The notes beneath the pieces were generated by a model. That model was not told the origin of the DNA. It searched no databases and saw nothing but the letters and a program-made list of their open reading frames with translations. From positions 186,001 to 250,000 of the forward strand of contig CBDFKJ010000009.1 of assembly GCA_965248805.1 (NCBI GenBank): 64,000 nucleotides of DNA, written 5' to 3'. The position numbers were made by a program, and so were the translations under genes. This document shows positions 46,598 to 55,565 of this stretch, piece by piece. The stretch is from CBDFKJ01 sp965248805. GTDB lineage: Bacteria; Pseudomonadota; Alphaproteobacteria; UBA6615. The number at the start of each line of letters is the position of its first letter. Within the stretch, counting starts at the first letter, position 1.

Positions 46598-47119
46598 TCA
46601 GGCCCCCGGCCGGTCCGCTTGGCCCGCGTGTCGTGCGCCCAACATGGCGAAGAAAATGCGGCCCGCGACGGCCCCGCCTATGGCACCGGGGCTGCCGACA
46701 ATAAACGCAAGCTCCAGCACGTCAGTCGCGTCAACTTCCAACCGGCTGGGCTGGTCGATGATCCGCGATGTGTACCACGCGGCCGATGTGCATACGCCCA
46801 GGTTCGAACCCACGACTATTGCACGGCCCTTGGTGACGCCTCTTGAGCCACGAAGGCGCACACACCAGGGAATGCCGACGACCAGCGTGATCGGAACGGC
46901 AAAGATAATCACCCATTCCACGTACGACACAAATATTCCCATTAAGCCTTGGAGGGAATCGAGCCGCTGGGCGACTAGGTCCGGCCGGCCGGCCAGCGTG
47001 CTCGATACCAGGGATAGCAGCACGGGCAAGCCGTACAGGCCGACGATCGTGCCTACCGCCGCGACACTCGCGACCAACGGCGCGAAAATGAAGGCGAGGA
47101 TGACCCGGACGCTAAACAT
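46598..47119 (-). CDS. Unknown polytopic membrane protein inside glcDEF
   Basis: 173 residues from ATG 47119, overlapping the glcE stop by 8 bp and ending 3 bp before glcF, so it is translated as part of the operon. Hydrophobic helices at about 5-38 ('VILAFIFAPLVASVAAVGTI' and 'VGLYGLPVLLSLVSS'), 62-85 ('IFVSYVEWVIIFAVPITLVV'), 102-118 and 135-160 ('ELAFIVGSPGAIGGAVAGRI'). I recognise no family. Possible roles are membrane anchoring or glycolate transport, but this is only inference from position. Confidence 0.7.
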   Translation of the reverse strand: MFSVRVILAFIFAPLVASVAAVGTIVGLYGLPVLLSLVSSTLAGRPDLVAQRLDSLQGLMGIFVSYVEWVIIFAVPITLVVGIPWCVRLRGSRGVTKGRAIVVGSNLGVCTSAAWYTSRIIDQPSRLEVDATDVLELAFIVGSPGAIGGAVAGRIFFAMLGARHAGQADRPGA

Positions 47120-48314
47120 CTTGGACCATGCGGCCGGGGTTGAGGACGCGCTTGGGGTCGAAGCCGTCCTTGATGCGTCGGGACAGCGCCGCTAGCGGCA
47201 CGGGCTGTGGGTGGAAGACGGGCACGTTAGCGCGGATCGAATCCGGCGCGCGGATCAGGGTCGCGTGACCGTCGATGACCGCCTCACGCACGACCGCCGC
47301 ACCGGCGTCTGGAATATCGGCATCCACCGCTAGCCAGACCAGGCCGCCGCCCCAATCCAGTAACCACTCCGCCGACAGTTTCGCCGCCGCCGCTGTCGCC
47401 ACTTTGTGCCCGGACTGCGGAGAGACGGAGATGCGCCACACCGGCCGATCCGGTTTGTCCACAAATGGCGTCACATCGCGGATGCCGCGCCACAGCTTCT
47501 CCGATGCCGTTTGGTCGAGCGGGTCGATGTCACTGTGCGCCCGCAACGCGTCGGTCAGAGCGGTCGCGCGCGCCGCCACCGACGGGCCGAAGCCTTCCAA
47601 GCGCAGAAGGGTCGCCGCGCCGGCGTCGAACCCCGACCGTGCCGCGACCGAAGCCGGAAGATGTGCCGCGCCGGAGACGTGATGGCTACTTTGCAGCGCT
47701 GCGGTCATCGCTTGGGTGGCGGCGGCATCGTCGAGGTCGTGCAGCACCAGTGTGCGTGACTCCTCCGGTGCCGGCAGCACCTTGAGCGTCACCTCCGTCA
47801 TCACCGCCAGCGTGCCATAGGAGCCGGCCAACAATCTGCACATGTCATAGCCGGTGACGTTCTTAACCACGCGACCGCCGGACTTGAACGCCTCGCCGCG
47901 GCCGCTGACGGCGGCAACGCCCAGGAAGTGGTCGCGCGCAGCGCCGGCGCTGAAGCGACGCGGACCGGACAGGTTGCAGGCGAGGATGCCGCCGATGGTG
48001 TCCTTGCCGGCGCTCTTCCCTAGGAGCGGCCCAAGGTCGGGCGGCTCGAACGCGAGTTGCTGGTGATGGGCGGCCAGCGCTTTTTCAATGTCTGGGCGCG
48101 GCGTGCCGGCAGCCGCCGTCAGCACCAACTCGGCGGGCTCGTACAGGCCGATGCCCGACAGGGCGCCGAGATCGAGCGCGCATGCGGCGTCGACCGGGCG
48201 GCCGAGCGACTGCTTCGTGCCACCGCCGCGCACATCGAGTTTTTGCTCCTCGGCCGCCGCCCAGGCGACGACTTCGGCGATGTCCTTGGCGTCGGTCGGC
48301 CGGACCGATTTCAT
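47112..48314 (-). CDS. glcE: Glycolate oxidase FAD-binding subunit
   Basis: 400 residues. FAD_binding_4 domain: 'DVRGGGTKQSLGRPVDAACA', 'DLGPLLGKSAGKDTIGGILA' and 'CNLSGPRRFSAGAARDHFLG', then 'GGRVVKNVTGYDMCRLLAGS' (family hallmark), ending 'GFDPKRVLNPGRMV' as in GlcE. It forms the GlcDEF complex with GlcD and GlcF at the inner membrane. It lies 7 bp downstream of glcD. Confidence 0.93.
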   Translation of the reverse strand: MKSVRPTDAKDIAEVVAWAAAEEQKLDVRGGGTKQSLGRPVDAACALDLGALSGIGLYEPAELVLTAAAGTPRPDIEKALAAHHQQLAFEPPDLGPLLGKSAGKDTIGGILACNLSGPRRFSAGAARDHFLGVAAVSGRGEAFKSGGRVVKNVTGYDMCRLLAGSYGTLAVMTEVTLKVLPAPEESRTLVLHDLDDAAATQAMTAALQSSHHVSGAAHLPASVAARSGFDAGAATLLRLEGFGPSVAARATALTDALRAHSDIDPLDQTASEKLWRGIRDVTPFVDKPDRPVWRISVSPQSGHKVATAAAAKLSAEWLLDWGGGLVWLAVDADIPDAGAAVVREAVIDGHATLIRAPDSIRANVPVFHPQPVPLAALSRRIKDGFDPKRVLNPGRMVQDV

Positions 48315-48321
48315 CCCGCGC

Positions 48322-49809
48322 CTAGAACCGCGGCAGGTCGGGGAAACGGTGCTGGCCGCGATGGATGTGCACGCGTCCGAGTTCGGCGCAGCGGTGGAGG
48401 GTCGGAAACACCTTGCCCGGGTTGAGCAGATGCTGCGGGTCGAAGGCGCATTTGACCCGCTGTTGATGGGCGAGATCGGTTTCGTTGAACATGGTACCCA
48501 TCAGATCACGCTTTTCCACACCGACGCCGTGTTCGCCGGTGAGCACGCCGCCGACCTCGACGCACAGGCGCAGGATGTCGGCGCCGAACGCCTCGGCCTT
48601 CTCAAGCTCGCCCGGCGCGTTGGCATCGTAGAGGATCAGCGGATGCAGATTGCCGTCGCCGGCGTGAAACACGTTGGCGACACGCAAGCCGTACTGCGCC
48701 GACATTTGGCGCATGCGGTTCAGCACGTGGGTCAGTTTCTGACGCGGGATTGTGCCGTCCATGCAGTAATAGTCGGGCGAAATGCGTCCGACCGCCGGGA
48801 ACGCCGCCTTGCGCCCGGCCCAGAACGCGAGACGCTGGGCCTCATCTTCGCTGACCTCGATAGAGGTTGCATGGTTGGCGCCGGCGATCGCCGAGACGCG
48901 GTCGATGAGGTGATCGACCTCCTGCGGCGGGCCGTCGAGCTCGACGATCAGCAGTGCTTGTGCGTCGCGCGGGTAGCCGGCGTGAACGAAGTCCTCTGCT
49001 GCATGGATGGCGGGATGATCCATCATCTCCATGCCGCCGGGGATGATACCGGCGGCGATGATGTCGGCGACCGTGTCGCCCGCATCCTCGGTGCTGGCAA
49101 AGCCGATCAGCAGCGCACGTGCACTGGTCGGCTTGGGCAGGATGCGCACCGTCACTTCGGTGATGACGCCGAGCAGCCCCTCGGAGCCTGCGAGCACGCC
49201 CATCAGGTCGTAGCCGTCGGCATCGAGATGCTTGCCGCCGAGGCGCAGCACGTCGCCACCGGGCAGCACGATTTCGAGGCCCAGGATGTTGTTCGTCGTC
49301 AAGCCATACTTCAGGCAATGCACGCCGCCGGAATTCTCCGCGACATTGCCGCCGATGGTGCAGGCGATTTGGCTCGACGGATCGGGTGCGTAGTAGAAGC
49401 CGGCATGGGCGACGGCATCGCTGATCGCCAGATTGGTGACGCCGGGCTGGGCGACGACGCAGCGGTTGTCGAGGTCGATCTCCAAAACGCGGTTGAGTTT
49501 CGACAAGCCCAGCGTGATGGCATCGGCAAGCGGCAGCGCGCCGCCCGACAGCGAGGTGCCGGCGCCGCGCGGCACGATCTTGACGCCATGTTCGTGACAA
49601 TAGGTGAGGACGCGGCTGACCTGCTCTGTGGTCTCCGGCAGCACGACGATCATCGGCGCCTGCCGATAGGCGGTCAGCCCGTCGGTTTCATACGCGCGCA
49701 GCGCATCGTCGTCGGTGATGACGCCTTCGCCGGGCACAATTGCGCCCATGGCGGCGGCGATTTCCCGCCGGCGCGCCAGCACATCGCCGTCAGGCTCGGG
49801 CATGCGCAT
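48322..49809 (-). CDS. glcD: Glycolate oxidase, FAD subunit
   Basis: 495 residues. 'VKIVPRGAGTSLSGGALPLA' (PP-loop of the FAD-linked oxidase domain), 'GVTNLAISDAVAHAGFYYAP', 'DPSSQIACTIGGNVAENSGG', and the C-terminal oxidase part 'NVFHAGDGNLHPLILYDANA' and 'TGEHGVGVEKRDLMGTMFNE'. Oxidises glycolate (or D-lactate) to the oxo acid. First gene of glcD-glcE-orf-glcF. Start at 49809; a second ATG at 49803 is possible. No GlcC-type regulator is adjacent. Confidence 0.94.
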   Translation of the reverse strand: MRMPEPDGDVLARRREIAAAMGAIVPGEGVITDDDALRAYETDGLTAYRQAPMIVVLPETTEQVSRVLTYCHEHGVKIVPRGAGTSLSGGALPLADAITLGLSKLNRVLEIDLDNRCVVAQPGVTNLAISDAVAHAGFYYAPDPSSQIACTIGGNVAENSGGVHCLKYGLTTNNILGLEIVLPGGDVLRLGGKHLDADGYDLMGVLAGSEGLLGVITEVTVRILPKPTSARALLIGFASTEDAGDTVADIIAAGIIPGGMEMMDHPAIHAAEDFVHAGYPRDAQALLIVELDGPPQEVDHLIDRVSAIAGANHATSIEVSEDEAQRLAFWAGRKAAFPAVGRISPDYYCMDGTIPRQKLTHVLNRMRQMSAQYGLRVANVFHAGDGNLHPLILYDANAPGELEKAEAFGADILRLCVEVGGVLTGEHGVGVEKRDLMGTMFNETDLAHQQRVKCAFDPQHLLNPGKVFPTLHRCAELGRVHIHRGQHRFPDLPRF

Positions 49810-49907
49810 GGCTGCGACCTCGAGCGTCGTTGCGACCGATCAGACTTGTCGACGAGGGAACTGCGCCGGCCTGTGCCTGTCAAGGCGCCGCGGCGTCGGC
49901 CTATCGC

Positions 49908-50033
49908 CTAACCCTGGCGCACCTTGAACCGCGGCTTGCGCTTATTGATGACGAACAGCCGGCGTTTGCGGCGCACAATCTGGCAGTCGGCATCGCGCTT
50001 TTTGGCCGTGCGCAGCGAGTTGCGGATCTTCAT
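49908..50033 (-). CDS. rpmJ: 50S ribosomal protein L36 (bL36, type B)
   Basis: 41 residues, ATG 50033 to TAG 49908: MKIRNSLRTAKKRDADCQIV, then 'RRKRRLFVINKRKPRFKVRQ' G. This is the longer YkgO-like form of L36 that has lost the C-x2-C-xn-C-x4-H zinc site (only one cysteine remains), as is normal in alphaproteobacteria. Small basic rRNA-binding protein of the large subunit. It stands alone, 98 bp upstream of glcD on the same strand. Confidence 0.95.
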   Translation of the reverse strand: MKIRNSLRTAKKRDADCQIVRRKRRLFVINKRKPRFKVRQG

Positions 50034-50256
50034 GGATGCAGGTTCCTGCCTGTCTGAAGGCGGGGGACGCTAGCGGCAGCGGCGGGTTCTGTCAACCGCC
50101 CAGCCCCCTGGGCGGGCTCTCTGGCCTCCTTTACAATTCGGCGTTAGTGCCAATTTGTATGTGACAGGGGAGCTTGCACGTCCTGGACAATAAGTTGGAT
50201 TGAGCAGCATATGGTGGCGGAGGGCGCGCAGTTGGCCGCTTGCCTTGGGCACGAGC
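50034..50256. other. Divergent intergenic region
   Basis: 223 bp between rpmJ (minus) and apaG (plus). It should contain both promoters; no unequivocal consensus elements or RNA hairpins were recognised. Confidence 0.4.
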
Positions 50257-50649
50257 ATGTATCAGTCAGTGACGCACGAAATCTCGGTATCGGTTAAGCC
50301 GGTGTATCTGGAAGACCAGTCGTCGCCTGACGAGGGGCGTTTTTTCTGGGCCTACCATGTCCGTATCGAGAACATGGGCGCGGACACGGTACAGTTGCGT
50401 TCTCGCCACTGGCGGATCACCGACGCGATGGGCCGTACGCAAGAGGTGCGCAGCGCCGGCGTGGGCGGCGAACAGCCGATCCTCGAACCAGGGGAACATT
50501 TCGAGTACGCATCGGGCACGCCATTGCCCACACCATCAGGCATTATGGTCGGCAGTTATCAGATGCAGACCGCTACGGGCGACATGATTGAGATCGAAAT
50601 TCCTGCGTTTTCACTCGACAGTCCGCACCAGACAGTACGGCTGCAATAG
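50257..50649 (+). CDS. apaG: ApaG (Co2+/Mg2+ efflux-linked protein)
   Basis: 130 residues from ATG 50257. 'MYQSVTHEISVSVKPVYLED', 'YHVRIENMGADTVQLRSRHW' and 'FEYASGTPLPTPSGIMVGSY', with 'GVGGEQPILEPGEHFEYASG' containing the conserved glycine/proline loop, are diagnostic for the fibronectin-III-like ApaG fold. Length is normal. Biochemical function is poorly defined; linked genetically to Co/Mg resistance and Ap4A metabolism in enterobacteria. Followed by folE after 74 bp. Confidence 0.92.
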   Translation: MYQSVTHEISVSVKPVYLEDQSSPDEGRFFWAYHVRIENMGADTVQLRSRHWRITDAMGRTQEVRSAGVGGEQPILEPGEHFEYASGTPLPTPSGIMVGSYQMQTATGDMIEIEIPAFSLDSPHQTVRLQ

Positions 50650-50723
50650 AAACCAGCGGTGAGTGAAGGCAAGCGCGACGGCAAGAAGCTTCGCACAATC
50701 GCAGTCGAAGTGGGGATGAAGCT

Positions 50724-51359
50724 GTGAACGTGATCGACAAAGGGAGCTTGCAACCGGGCTCGTCGGGCGAGCGCGAAAGTGATCGGCCCGACCGGGCCGA
50801 GGCCGAGCGCGCCGTCAGGACGCTGATCCGCTGGGCCGGCGATGACCCGGGTCGCGAGGGTCTGTCGGAAACGCCGGCACGCGTGGCGCGCGCGTACGAG
50901 GAGTTCTTCGCCGGCTATCGCGAAGACCCGGTCGAGATCCTGCAGCGCACGTTCGAGGAGACGCTCGGCTATGACGAGCTGGTGGTGCTGCGCGACATCC
51001 GCATCGAATCCTTCTGCGAGCACCATATGGTGCCCATCGTCGGCAAGGCGCATGTCGGATACCTGCCCGACAAGCGCGTCGTCGGTATTTCCAAGCTCGT
51101 ACGGGTGCTCCAGGTCTACACCAAACGTCTGCAGATTCAGGAGAAATTAACCGTACAGATCGCCAATGCCATCGATCAGGTCCTGCAGCCGAAGGGTGTC
51201 GGAGTCGTGATCGAGGCGGAACATCAATGCATGACGACTCGAGGCGTCCACCGTCCCGGCGTCGGCATGGTGACCAGTCGCATGATCGGCGATTTTCGCA
51301 AGAACCCCTCCACGCGGCGCGAATTCCTCGCACTCATCGGCCGCAACGGGATCGACTGA
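50724..51359 (+). CDS. folE: GTP cyclohydrolase I
   Basis: 211 residues from GTG 50724. 'GDDPGREGLSETPARVARAY', zinc and active-site region 'RIESFCEHHMVPIVGKAHVG' (C and H ligands), 'KRLQIQEKLTVQIANAIDQV' and 'EAEHQCMTTRGVHRPGVGMV' (third zinc cysteine). Converts GTP to dihydroneopterin triphosphate, the first step of folate synthesis. Full length. Confidence 0.95.
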   Translation: MNVIDKGSLQPGSSGERESDRPDRAEAERAVRTLIRWAGDDPGREGLSETPARVARAYEEFFAGYREDPVEILQRTFEETLGYDELVVLRDIRIESFCEHHMVPIVGKAHVGYLPDKRVVGISKLVRVLQVYTKRLQIQEKLTVQIANAIDQVLQPKGVGVVIEAEHQCMTTRGVHRPGVGMVTSRMIGDFRKNPSTRREFLALIGRNGID

Positions 51360-51374
51360 GCTTCCATCGCCGCG

Positions 51375-51399
51375 CCGTGACCGGTGATCCCCGTCACGG
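51375..51399. other. Inverted repeat downstream of folE
   Basis: ccgtgac (51375-51381) and gtcacgg (51393-51399) form a 7-bp stem with an 11-base loop between folE and trkH. No U-tract follows, so it is a weak candidate for a terminator, processing site or protein-binding site. Confidence 0.35.
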
Positions 51400-51432
51400 A
51401 TCCTTGCACTGCGTCGAGTGAGATAAACGGAC

Positions 51433-52881
51433 TTGCCTGACCTCAGGCCGATCTTTTTTGTCATCGGTGTGCTGCTGGCGCTGCTGGCAATTGCCATGCT
51501 CCTGCCTGCAGCCGTGGACGCCGCGTCCGGCAGCCCCGATTGGCAAGTCTTCGTCACCTCGGCCGGTGCGACGATGTTCGTCGGCGTGCTGCTGATCCTG
51601 ACGATGCGGGTCGAGGACATGGCGATCAGTTTGCGGCAGACGTTCGTGCTGACCACAATGAGCTGGTTGGCGGTCTCTCTGTTCGGCTCCCTGCCCTTCA
51701 TCGTCGCGCGCATCGATCTCGGTTTCACCGACGCCTTCTTCGAGGCCATGTCGGGCGTCACCACAACCGGCTCGACCGTCATCGTCGGTTTGGACGAGCT
51801 GCCGCCGGGCATCCTTTTGTGGCGCGCCCTGCTGCAATGGTTGGGTGGCGTCGGCATCATCGTCATGGCCGTAGCCGTGCTGCCGATGCTGCAGGTTGGC
51901 GGAATGCAGCTGTTCCGCACCGAGAGCTCGTACCGTTCGGAAAAGGTCCTGCCGCGCGCCGCCCAGATCGCCGTCGGCGTCAGCTCTGTCTATATCGGCC
52001 TCACTGTCGTGTGCATGATTTGCTACTGGCTCGCCGGCATGAGCGGGTTCGATGCGATGGCGCATGCGATGACCACGATCGCGACCGGTGGCTTTTCCAC
52101 CTCCGACCGCTCCATCGGCCATTTCGACGGCACCGCCGTCGACTGGTTCGCGGTCGTGTTCATGATCGTGGGCAGCTTGCCGTTCGTGCTTTACGTGCAG
52201 GCCGTGCGCGGTCGGCCGCAAGCGCTGTTTCGCGACGGCCAGGTGCGCGCGTTCCTCGGCGTCGTTGTGGTCGCCGTCGCACTCGTGACCTGGGGACACA
52301 TGGCCCAACAGGGCACGACGGCGCTCGATGCGCTGCGCGCCGGGGCCTTCAACACGGTCTCGATCCTAACGGGCACCGGCTACTCGACCGAGGCGTTCGA
52401 TGCCTGGGGCGCGTTCGCCATGCCGATATTCTTCCTCCTGATGTTTATCGGCGGCTGCGCCGGATCGACGACCTGCGGCATCAAGATCTTTCGCTTCCAG
52501 GTGCTGTATGCCACCGCAATGGCCCAGCTGCGCCGGTTGTTGCAACCGCACGGCGTATTCATCGCCTACTACAACCGGCGGCCGATTCCGGAAGAGGCCG
52601 CGGTGTCGGTCATGAGTTTCACGTTCCTCTATTTCTTGAGCTTTGCGGTCCTGGCTGCGGTGCTGGGCGGCCTCGGGCTCGATTTCATCACCGCCGTTTC
52701 CGGCGCCGCCACCGCGATATCGAATGTCGGCCCGGGTTTGGGCCCAACCATCGGGCCGAGCGGGCACTTCGCGTCTCTACCGGATGCGGCGAAGTGGGCG
52801 CTGTCGGCGGGCATGCTGCTGGGGCGGCTGGAGCTATTCACCGTGCTGGTGCTGTTCGCGCCTTCGTTCTGGCGCGATTGA
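51433..52881 (+). CDS. trkH: TrkH-family potassium uptake protein
   Basis: 482 residues from TTG 51433 (no better start nearby). About ten to twelve membrane helices with four P-loop-like selectivity segments: 'EAMSGVTTTGSTVIVGLDEL', 'HAMTTIATGGFSTSDRSIGH', 'NTVSILTGTGYSTEAFDAWG' and 'SGAATAISNVGPGLGPTIGP', and the loop 'FIGGCAGSTTCGIKIFRFQV'. Forms the K+-translocating subunit of the Trk system; TrkA (NAD-binding regulator) is not adjacent. Confidence 0.92.
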   Translation: MPDLRPIFFVIGVLLALLAIAMLLPAAVDAASGSPDWQVFVTSAGATMFVGVLLILTMRVEDMAISLRQTFVLTTMSWLAVSLFGSLPFIVARIDLGFTDAFFEAMSGVTTTGSTVIVGLDELPPGILLWRALLQWLGGVGIIVMAVAVLPMLQVGGMQLFRTESSYRSEKVLPRAAQIAVGVSSVYIGLTVVCMICYWLAGMSGFDAMAHAMTTIATGGFSTSDRSIGHFDGTAVDWFAVVFMIVGSLPFVLYVQAVRGRPQALFRDGQVRAFLGVVVVAVALVTWGHMAQQGTTALDALRAGAFNTVSILTGTGYSTEAFDAWGAFAMPIFFLLMFIGGCAGSTTCGIKIFRFQVLYATAMAQLRRLLQPHGVFIAYYNRRPIPEEAAVSVMSFTFLYFLSFAVLAAVLGGLGLDFITAVSGAATAISNVGPGLGPTIGPSGHFASLPDAAKWALSAGMLLGRLELFTVLVLFAPSFWRD

Positions 52882-52934
52882 ACCAACATTGTCGTGACGG
52901 CGCGCCTCTTGCACACTGGCGCGGGTTGACGGGG

Positions 52935-54104
52935 ATGCAAGGAAATATGCCGATGGGCGATGCCACCGCGCATGAACTGCTGGGTCGCCTGGTTGCGTTC
53001 GATACAGTGTCGGCGAAATCGAACCTGCAGCTGATCGACTTCGTCACCGACTACCTCGGCCAATACGGCGTGTCTTGCACACGCGATGGCTCGGACGATG
53101 GCGAAAAGGCGAACCTGTTCGCCACGGTTGGACCGCCCGGCGATGGCGGCGTCGCGCTGTCGGGTCATACCGACGTGGTGCCGGTCGAGGGCCAGGTCTG
53201 GCGCACCGATCCGTTCGTGCTCACGCGGGACGACGACCGCCTGCATGGCCGCGGCAGTTGCGACATGAAGGGCTTCATCGCGGTGGCGTTGGCGCTGGTG
53301 CCGGAAATGCGCGCGCGCGGACTGCGCCGGCCGATCCATTTCGCATTCTCCTACGACGAGGAGTTGGGTTGCATCGGCGTGCCCAGTTTGCTGAAGCGTC
53401 TGGGGCACGACCTGCCGCGGCCGGAGTTGGCGATTGTCGGCGAGCCGACGCAGATGCAGGTCGTGACCCGGCACAAAGGCGTCTACGCGTTCGAGACCGT
53501 GTTCACCGGCGTGCCCGCGCATTCCAGCAAGCCGCAGCTCGGCGTGAACGCGATCATGTATGCCGGTGAACTGATCGGCCATCTCAGTCAACTGAGCACA
53601 TCACTGCGGGCGTCGAGCGATCGCGACGACGCGTTCGACCCGCCGTTCACGACCGTCAATATCGGTGCCATCGAAGGCGGTACGGCGATCAACATCATCG
53701 CCAAGCAATGCCGTATCGTGTGGGAGTTCCGACCGCTGCCGGGCATCGACGCGGCCGCGATCGAGCAGGGCGTGCGCAAGACGATCGAGTACGACATTTT
53801 GCAGCGCATGCGCGCCGAGCGCCCCGACGCCAATGTCGTGTCGACACGTCTGTGCATCGTGCCGGCGTTGGAGTCGGAAACGGCGGCGACCGAATTCGCG
53901 CTGCAACTGGCCGGTCATAACCACACGGAGGCCGTGCCCTTCGGTAGCGAGGCCGGTTTGTTTCAGCTTGCCGGAGTCCCGGCCGTCTTGTGCGGACCGG
54001 GCAGTATCGCGCAAGCGCACCAACCCGATGAGTACGTCACCATCGCGCAGTTGGACGCCTGTGCGCGATTCCTCAATCGTCTGGTGGACTGGGCGTGTCA
54101 GTGA
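52935..54104 (+). CDS. argE: Acetylornithine deacetylase
   Basis: 389 residues from ATG 52935 (52947 with aagga upstream is also possible). M20 peptidase family: first zinc ligand and catalytic D in 'GVALSGHTDVVPVEGQVWRT', bridging D in 'GRGSCDMKGFIAVALALVPE', catalytic E and ligand in 'AFSYDEELGCIGVPSLLKRL', 'ELAIVGEPTQMQVVTRHKGV', and the last histidine in 'GPGSIAQAHQPDEYVTIAQL'. Hydrolyses N-acetylornithine to ornithine for arginine synthesis. 54 bp after trkH; ends before a bidirectional terminator. Confidence 0.9.
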   Translation: MQGNMPMGDATAHELLGRLVAFDTVSAKSNLQLIDFVTDYLGQYGVSCTRDGSDDGEKANLFATVGPPGDGGVALSGHTDVVPVEGQVWRTDPFVLTRDDDRLHGRGSCDMKGFIAVALALVPEMRARGLRRPIHFAFSYDEELGCIGVPSLLKRLGHDLPRPELAIVGEPTQMQVVTRHKGVYAFETVFTGVPAHSSKPQLGVNAIMYAGELIGHLSQLSTSLRASSDRDDAFDPPFTTVNIGAIEGGTAINIIAKQCRIVWEFRPLPGIDAAAIEQGVRKTIEYDILQRMRAERPDANVVSTRLCIVPALESETAATEFALQLAGHNHTEAVPFGSEAGLFQLAGVPAVLCGPGSIAQAHQPDEYVTIAQLDACARFLNRLVDWACQ

Positions 54105-54121
54105 CGCCGGGCTGAAACAGC

Positions 54122-54148
54122 GAACCCGCCCCTCAACGGGGCGGGTTC
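54122..54148. terminator. Bidirectional terminator between argE and hsp20
   Basis: Perfect 11-bp stem gaacccgcccc (54122-54132) / ggggcgggttc (54138-54148) with loop tcaac. It lies between two convergent genes, 17 bp after the argE stop and 21 bp from the hsp20 stop. The T-run is short, so termination strength is uncertain. Confidence 0.7.
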
Positions 54149-54169
54149 CGTTCCTCCACGCGGGGTGCG

Positions 54170-54622
54170 TCAGGCGGCCTTGGATTCGATGGCCTTCGCC
54201 GCGCGGCCGACCGGGATGACCCGCGGCCGCTTTTCCTCCGGCACCTCATGCATGAGATCGACGAATAACAAGCCGTTCTCCAACCGAGCCGCGCGCACAT
54301 TGATGTGCTCGGCCAGATCGAACCGGCGCTCGAACGCGCGTGCCGCGATGCCGCGATGCAGATAGGACACATCCTCGTCGCGATCGCGGGTCTTGCCGCG
54401 GATGATGAGCGTGTTCTCCTGCTGAGTGATCTCCAAATCGCCTTCGGTGAAGCCGGCAACGGCCATGGAAATCCGGTATTCGTTCGCGCGCAGCTTTTCG
54501 ATGTTGTAGGGCGGATAGGACGGCGCCTCGACATCACCGCGAAGCGCGGCGTCGATCAGATGGCCAAAGCGATCGAAGCCGATGGTCGAACGGAACAGGG
54601 GGGAAAGGTCACCGGTACGCAT
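54170..54622 (-). CDS. Small heat-shock protein (Hsp20/IbpA type)
   Basis: 150 residues from ATG 54622 (aggagg upstream in aaggaggactcgtgac). N-terminal 'MRTGDLSPLFRSTIGFDRFG' is typical of alphaproteobacterial IbpA-like proteins; the alpha-crystallin domain runs from 'YPPYNIEKLRANEYRISMAV' to 'AARLENGLLFVDLMHEVPEE' (A-x-x-x-n-GvL variant), and the I-x-V tail is 'PRVIPVGRAAK'. ATP-independent holdase that binds unfolding proteins. No ROSE-type RNA thermometer was resolved in the 138 bp upstream. Confidence 0.92.
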   Translation of the reverse strand: MRTGDLSPLFRSTIGFDRFGHLIDAALRGDVEAPSYPPYNIEKLRANEYRISMAVAGFTEGDLEITQQENTLIIRGKTRDRDEDVSYLHRGIAARAFERRFDLAEHINVRAARLENGLLFVDLMHEVPEEKRPRVIPVGRAAKAIESKAA

Positions 54623-54760
54623 GTCACGAGTCCTCCTTGCTGAGCAACTGTGCTTCATCGGGCCCGCCGCTATGGCCGGACCATGTGGTTTCAATCCCCG
54701 GCTCCCTCGATCGAGGCGAACCGGCGACGGTCCTTTGAGGTGGTGCGCGCAGGCGCAGAA

Positions 54761-55450
54761 TCAAGAGGGCTTTGGCGCGTCAGTTTCCAGCAATTTGCAG
54801 ACGTCTTCGGTCGATCGAACGTCAGCGAAGAACTGCATCATGTTGACGAGCGTTGCGTTGTGCTCTTCGTCGGAACGGGTGCCATTGGCATCGGTTACGA
54901 AGATGGTCTTGAAGTTCAGGAGCATGGCGTCGCGGGCGGTGGATTCGCAGCAGACGTTGGACAGCGTGCCGGTGATGATCAACGTGTCGCGCCCGTTTTC
55001 GCGCAGGATCGCCTCCAGGATCGATGCGCCCGGCGTCAGCGCGCTGGAGCGCGTCTTGACGACCCTCACGTCGCCGTCGCGCACATCCATGCCGGAATAA
55101 ACCTCGCCGCCGGTCGCGCCGGGCGCAGTATCGGCGACGATGCGATCGCGCATCTCGGGCGACGCGAAGAGCGTGTACCAAGACGACCATTCGTCCGTGT
55201 AGGTCTGCTGCGTCCACACCACGATGCCGCCATGGCGACGGGTGACCTCGGCCAAGCGGTTGATGTTGGGCACGATGGCCTCCAGCCCCGGCACGCAGAC
55301 CGGTGACACGTCGGGCATCACGAAGCCGTTCCGCATGTCGATCACGAGCAGTGCCGTTTTTTGCGGCTCGATGGAATCGAAGATTTCGACCCGCCCGCGC
55401 CGGGAGACGCACCAGTCGATGACACGTTGCGGAATGTCGATTTGATGCAT
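54761..55450 (-). CDS. Isochorismatase-like cysteine hydrolase
   Basis: 229 residues from ATG 55450. Catalytic triad visible: D in 'KTALLVIDMRNGFVMPDVSP', K in 'DVRVVKTRSSALTPGASILE' and C in 'IITGTLSNVCCESTARDAML' (with the cis-peptide after the valine). Related to biuret/nicotinamidase-type amidohydrolases; substrate not determinable. An upstream in-frame start at 55501 is not supported by a ribosome site. It lies divergent from the rcdA-like gene. Confidence 0.85.
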   Translation of the reverse strand: MHQIDIPQRVIDWCVSRRGRVEIFDSIEPQKTALLVIDMRNGFVMPDVSPVCVPGLEAIVPNINRLAEVTRRHGGIVVWTQQTYTDEWSSWYTLFASPEMRDRIVADTAPGATGGEVYSGMDVRDGDVRVVKTRSSALTPGASILEAILRENGRDTLIITGTLSNVCCESTARDAMLLNFKTIFVTDANGTRSDEEHNATLVNMMQFFADVRSTEDVCKLLETDAPKPS

Positions 55451-55565
55451 GTGCGGCCACCTCGATTGATGCTTTACGGTCTTTTCCACCGCCGGCGGCA
55501 ATTGTCGGCGCTGGTGATTTGGCGTATACTAGCGAAAATATTGAGCTAACCAATGGGAGGCACTG

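Noticed and set aside
51375..51399. Rho-independent terminator after folE
   Set aside because: The 7-bp stem lacks a U-tract, so it is listed only as an inverted repeat.
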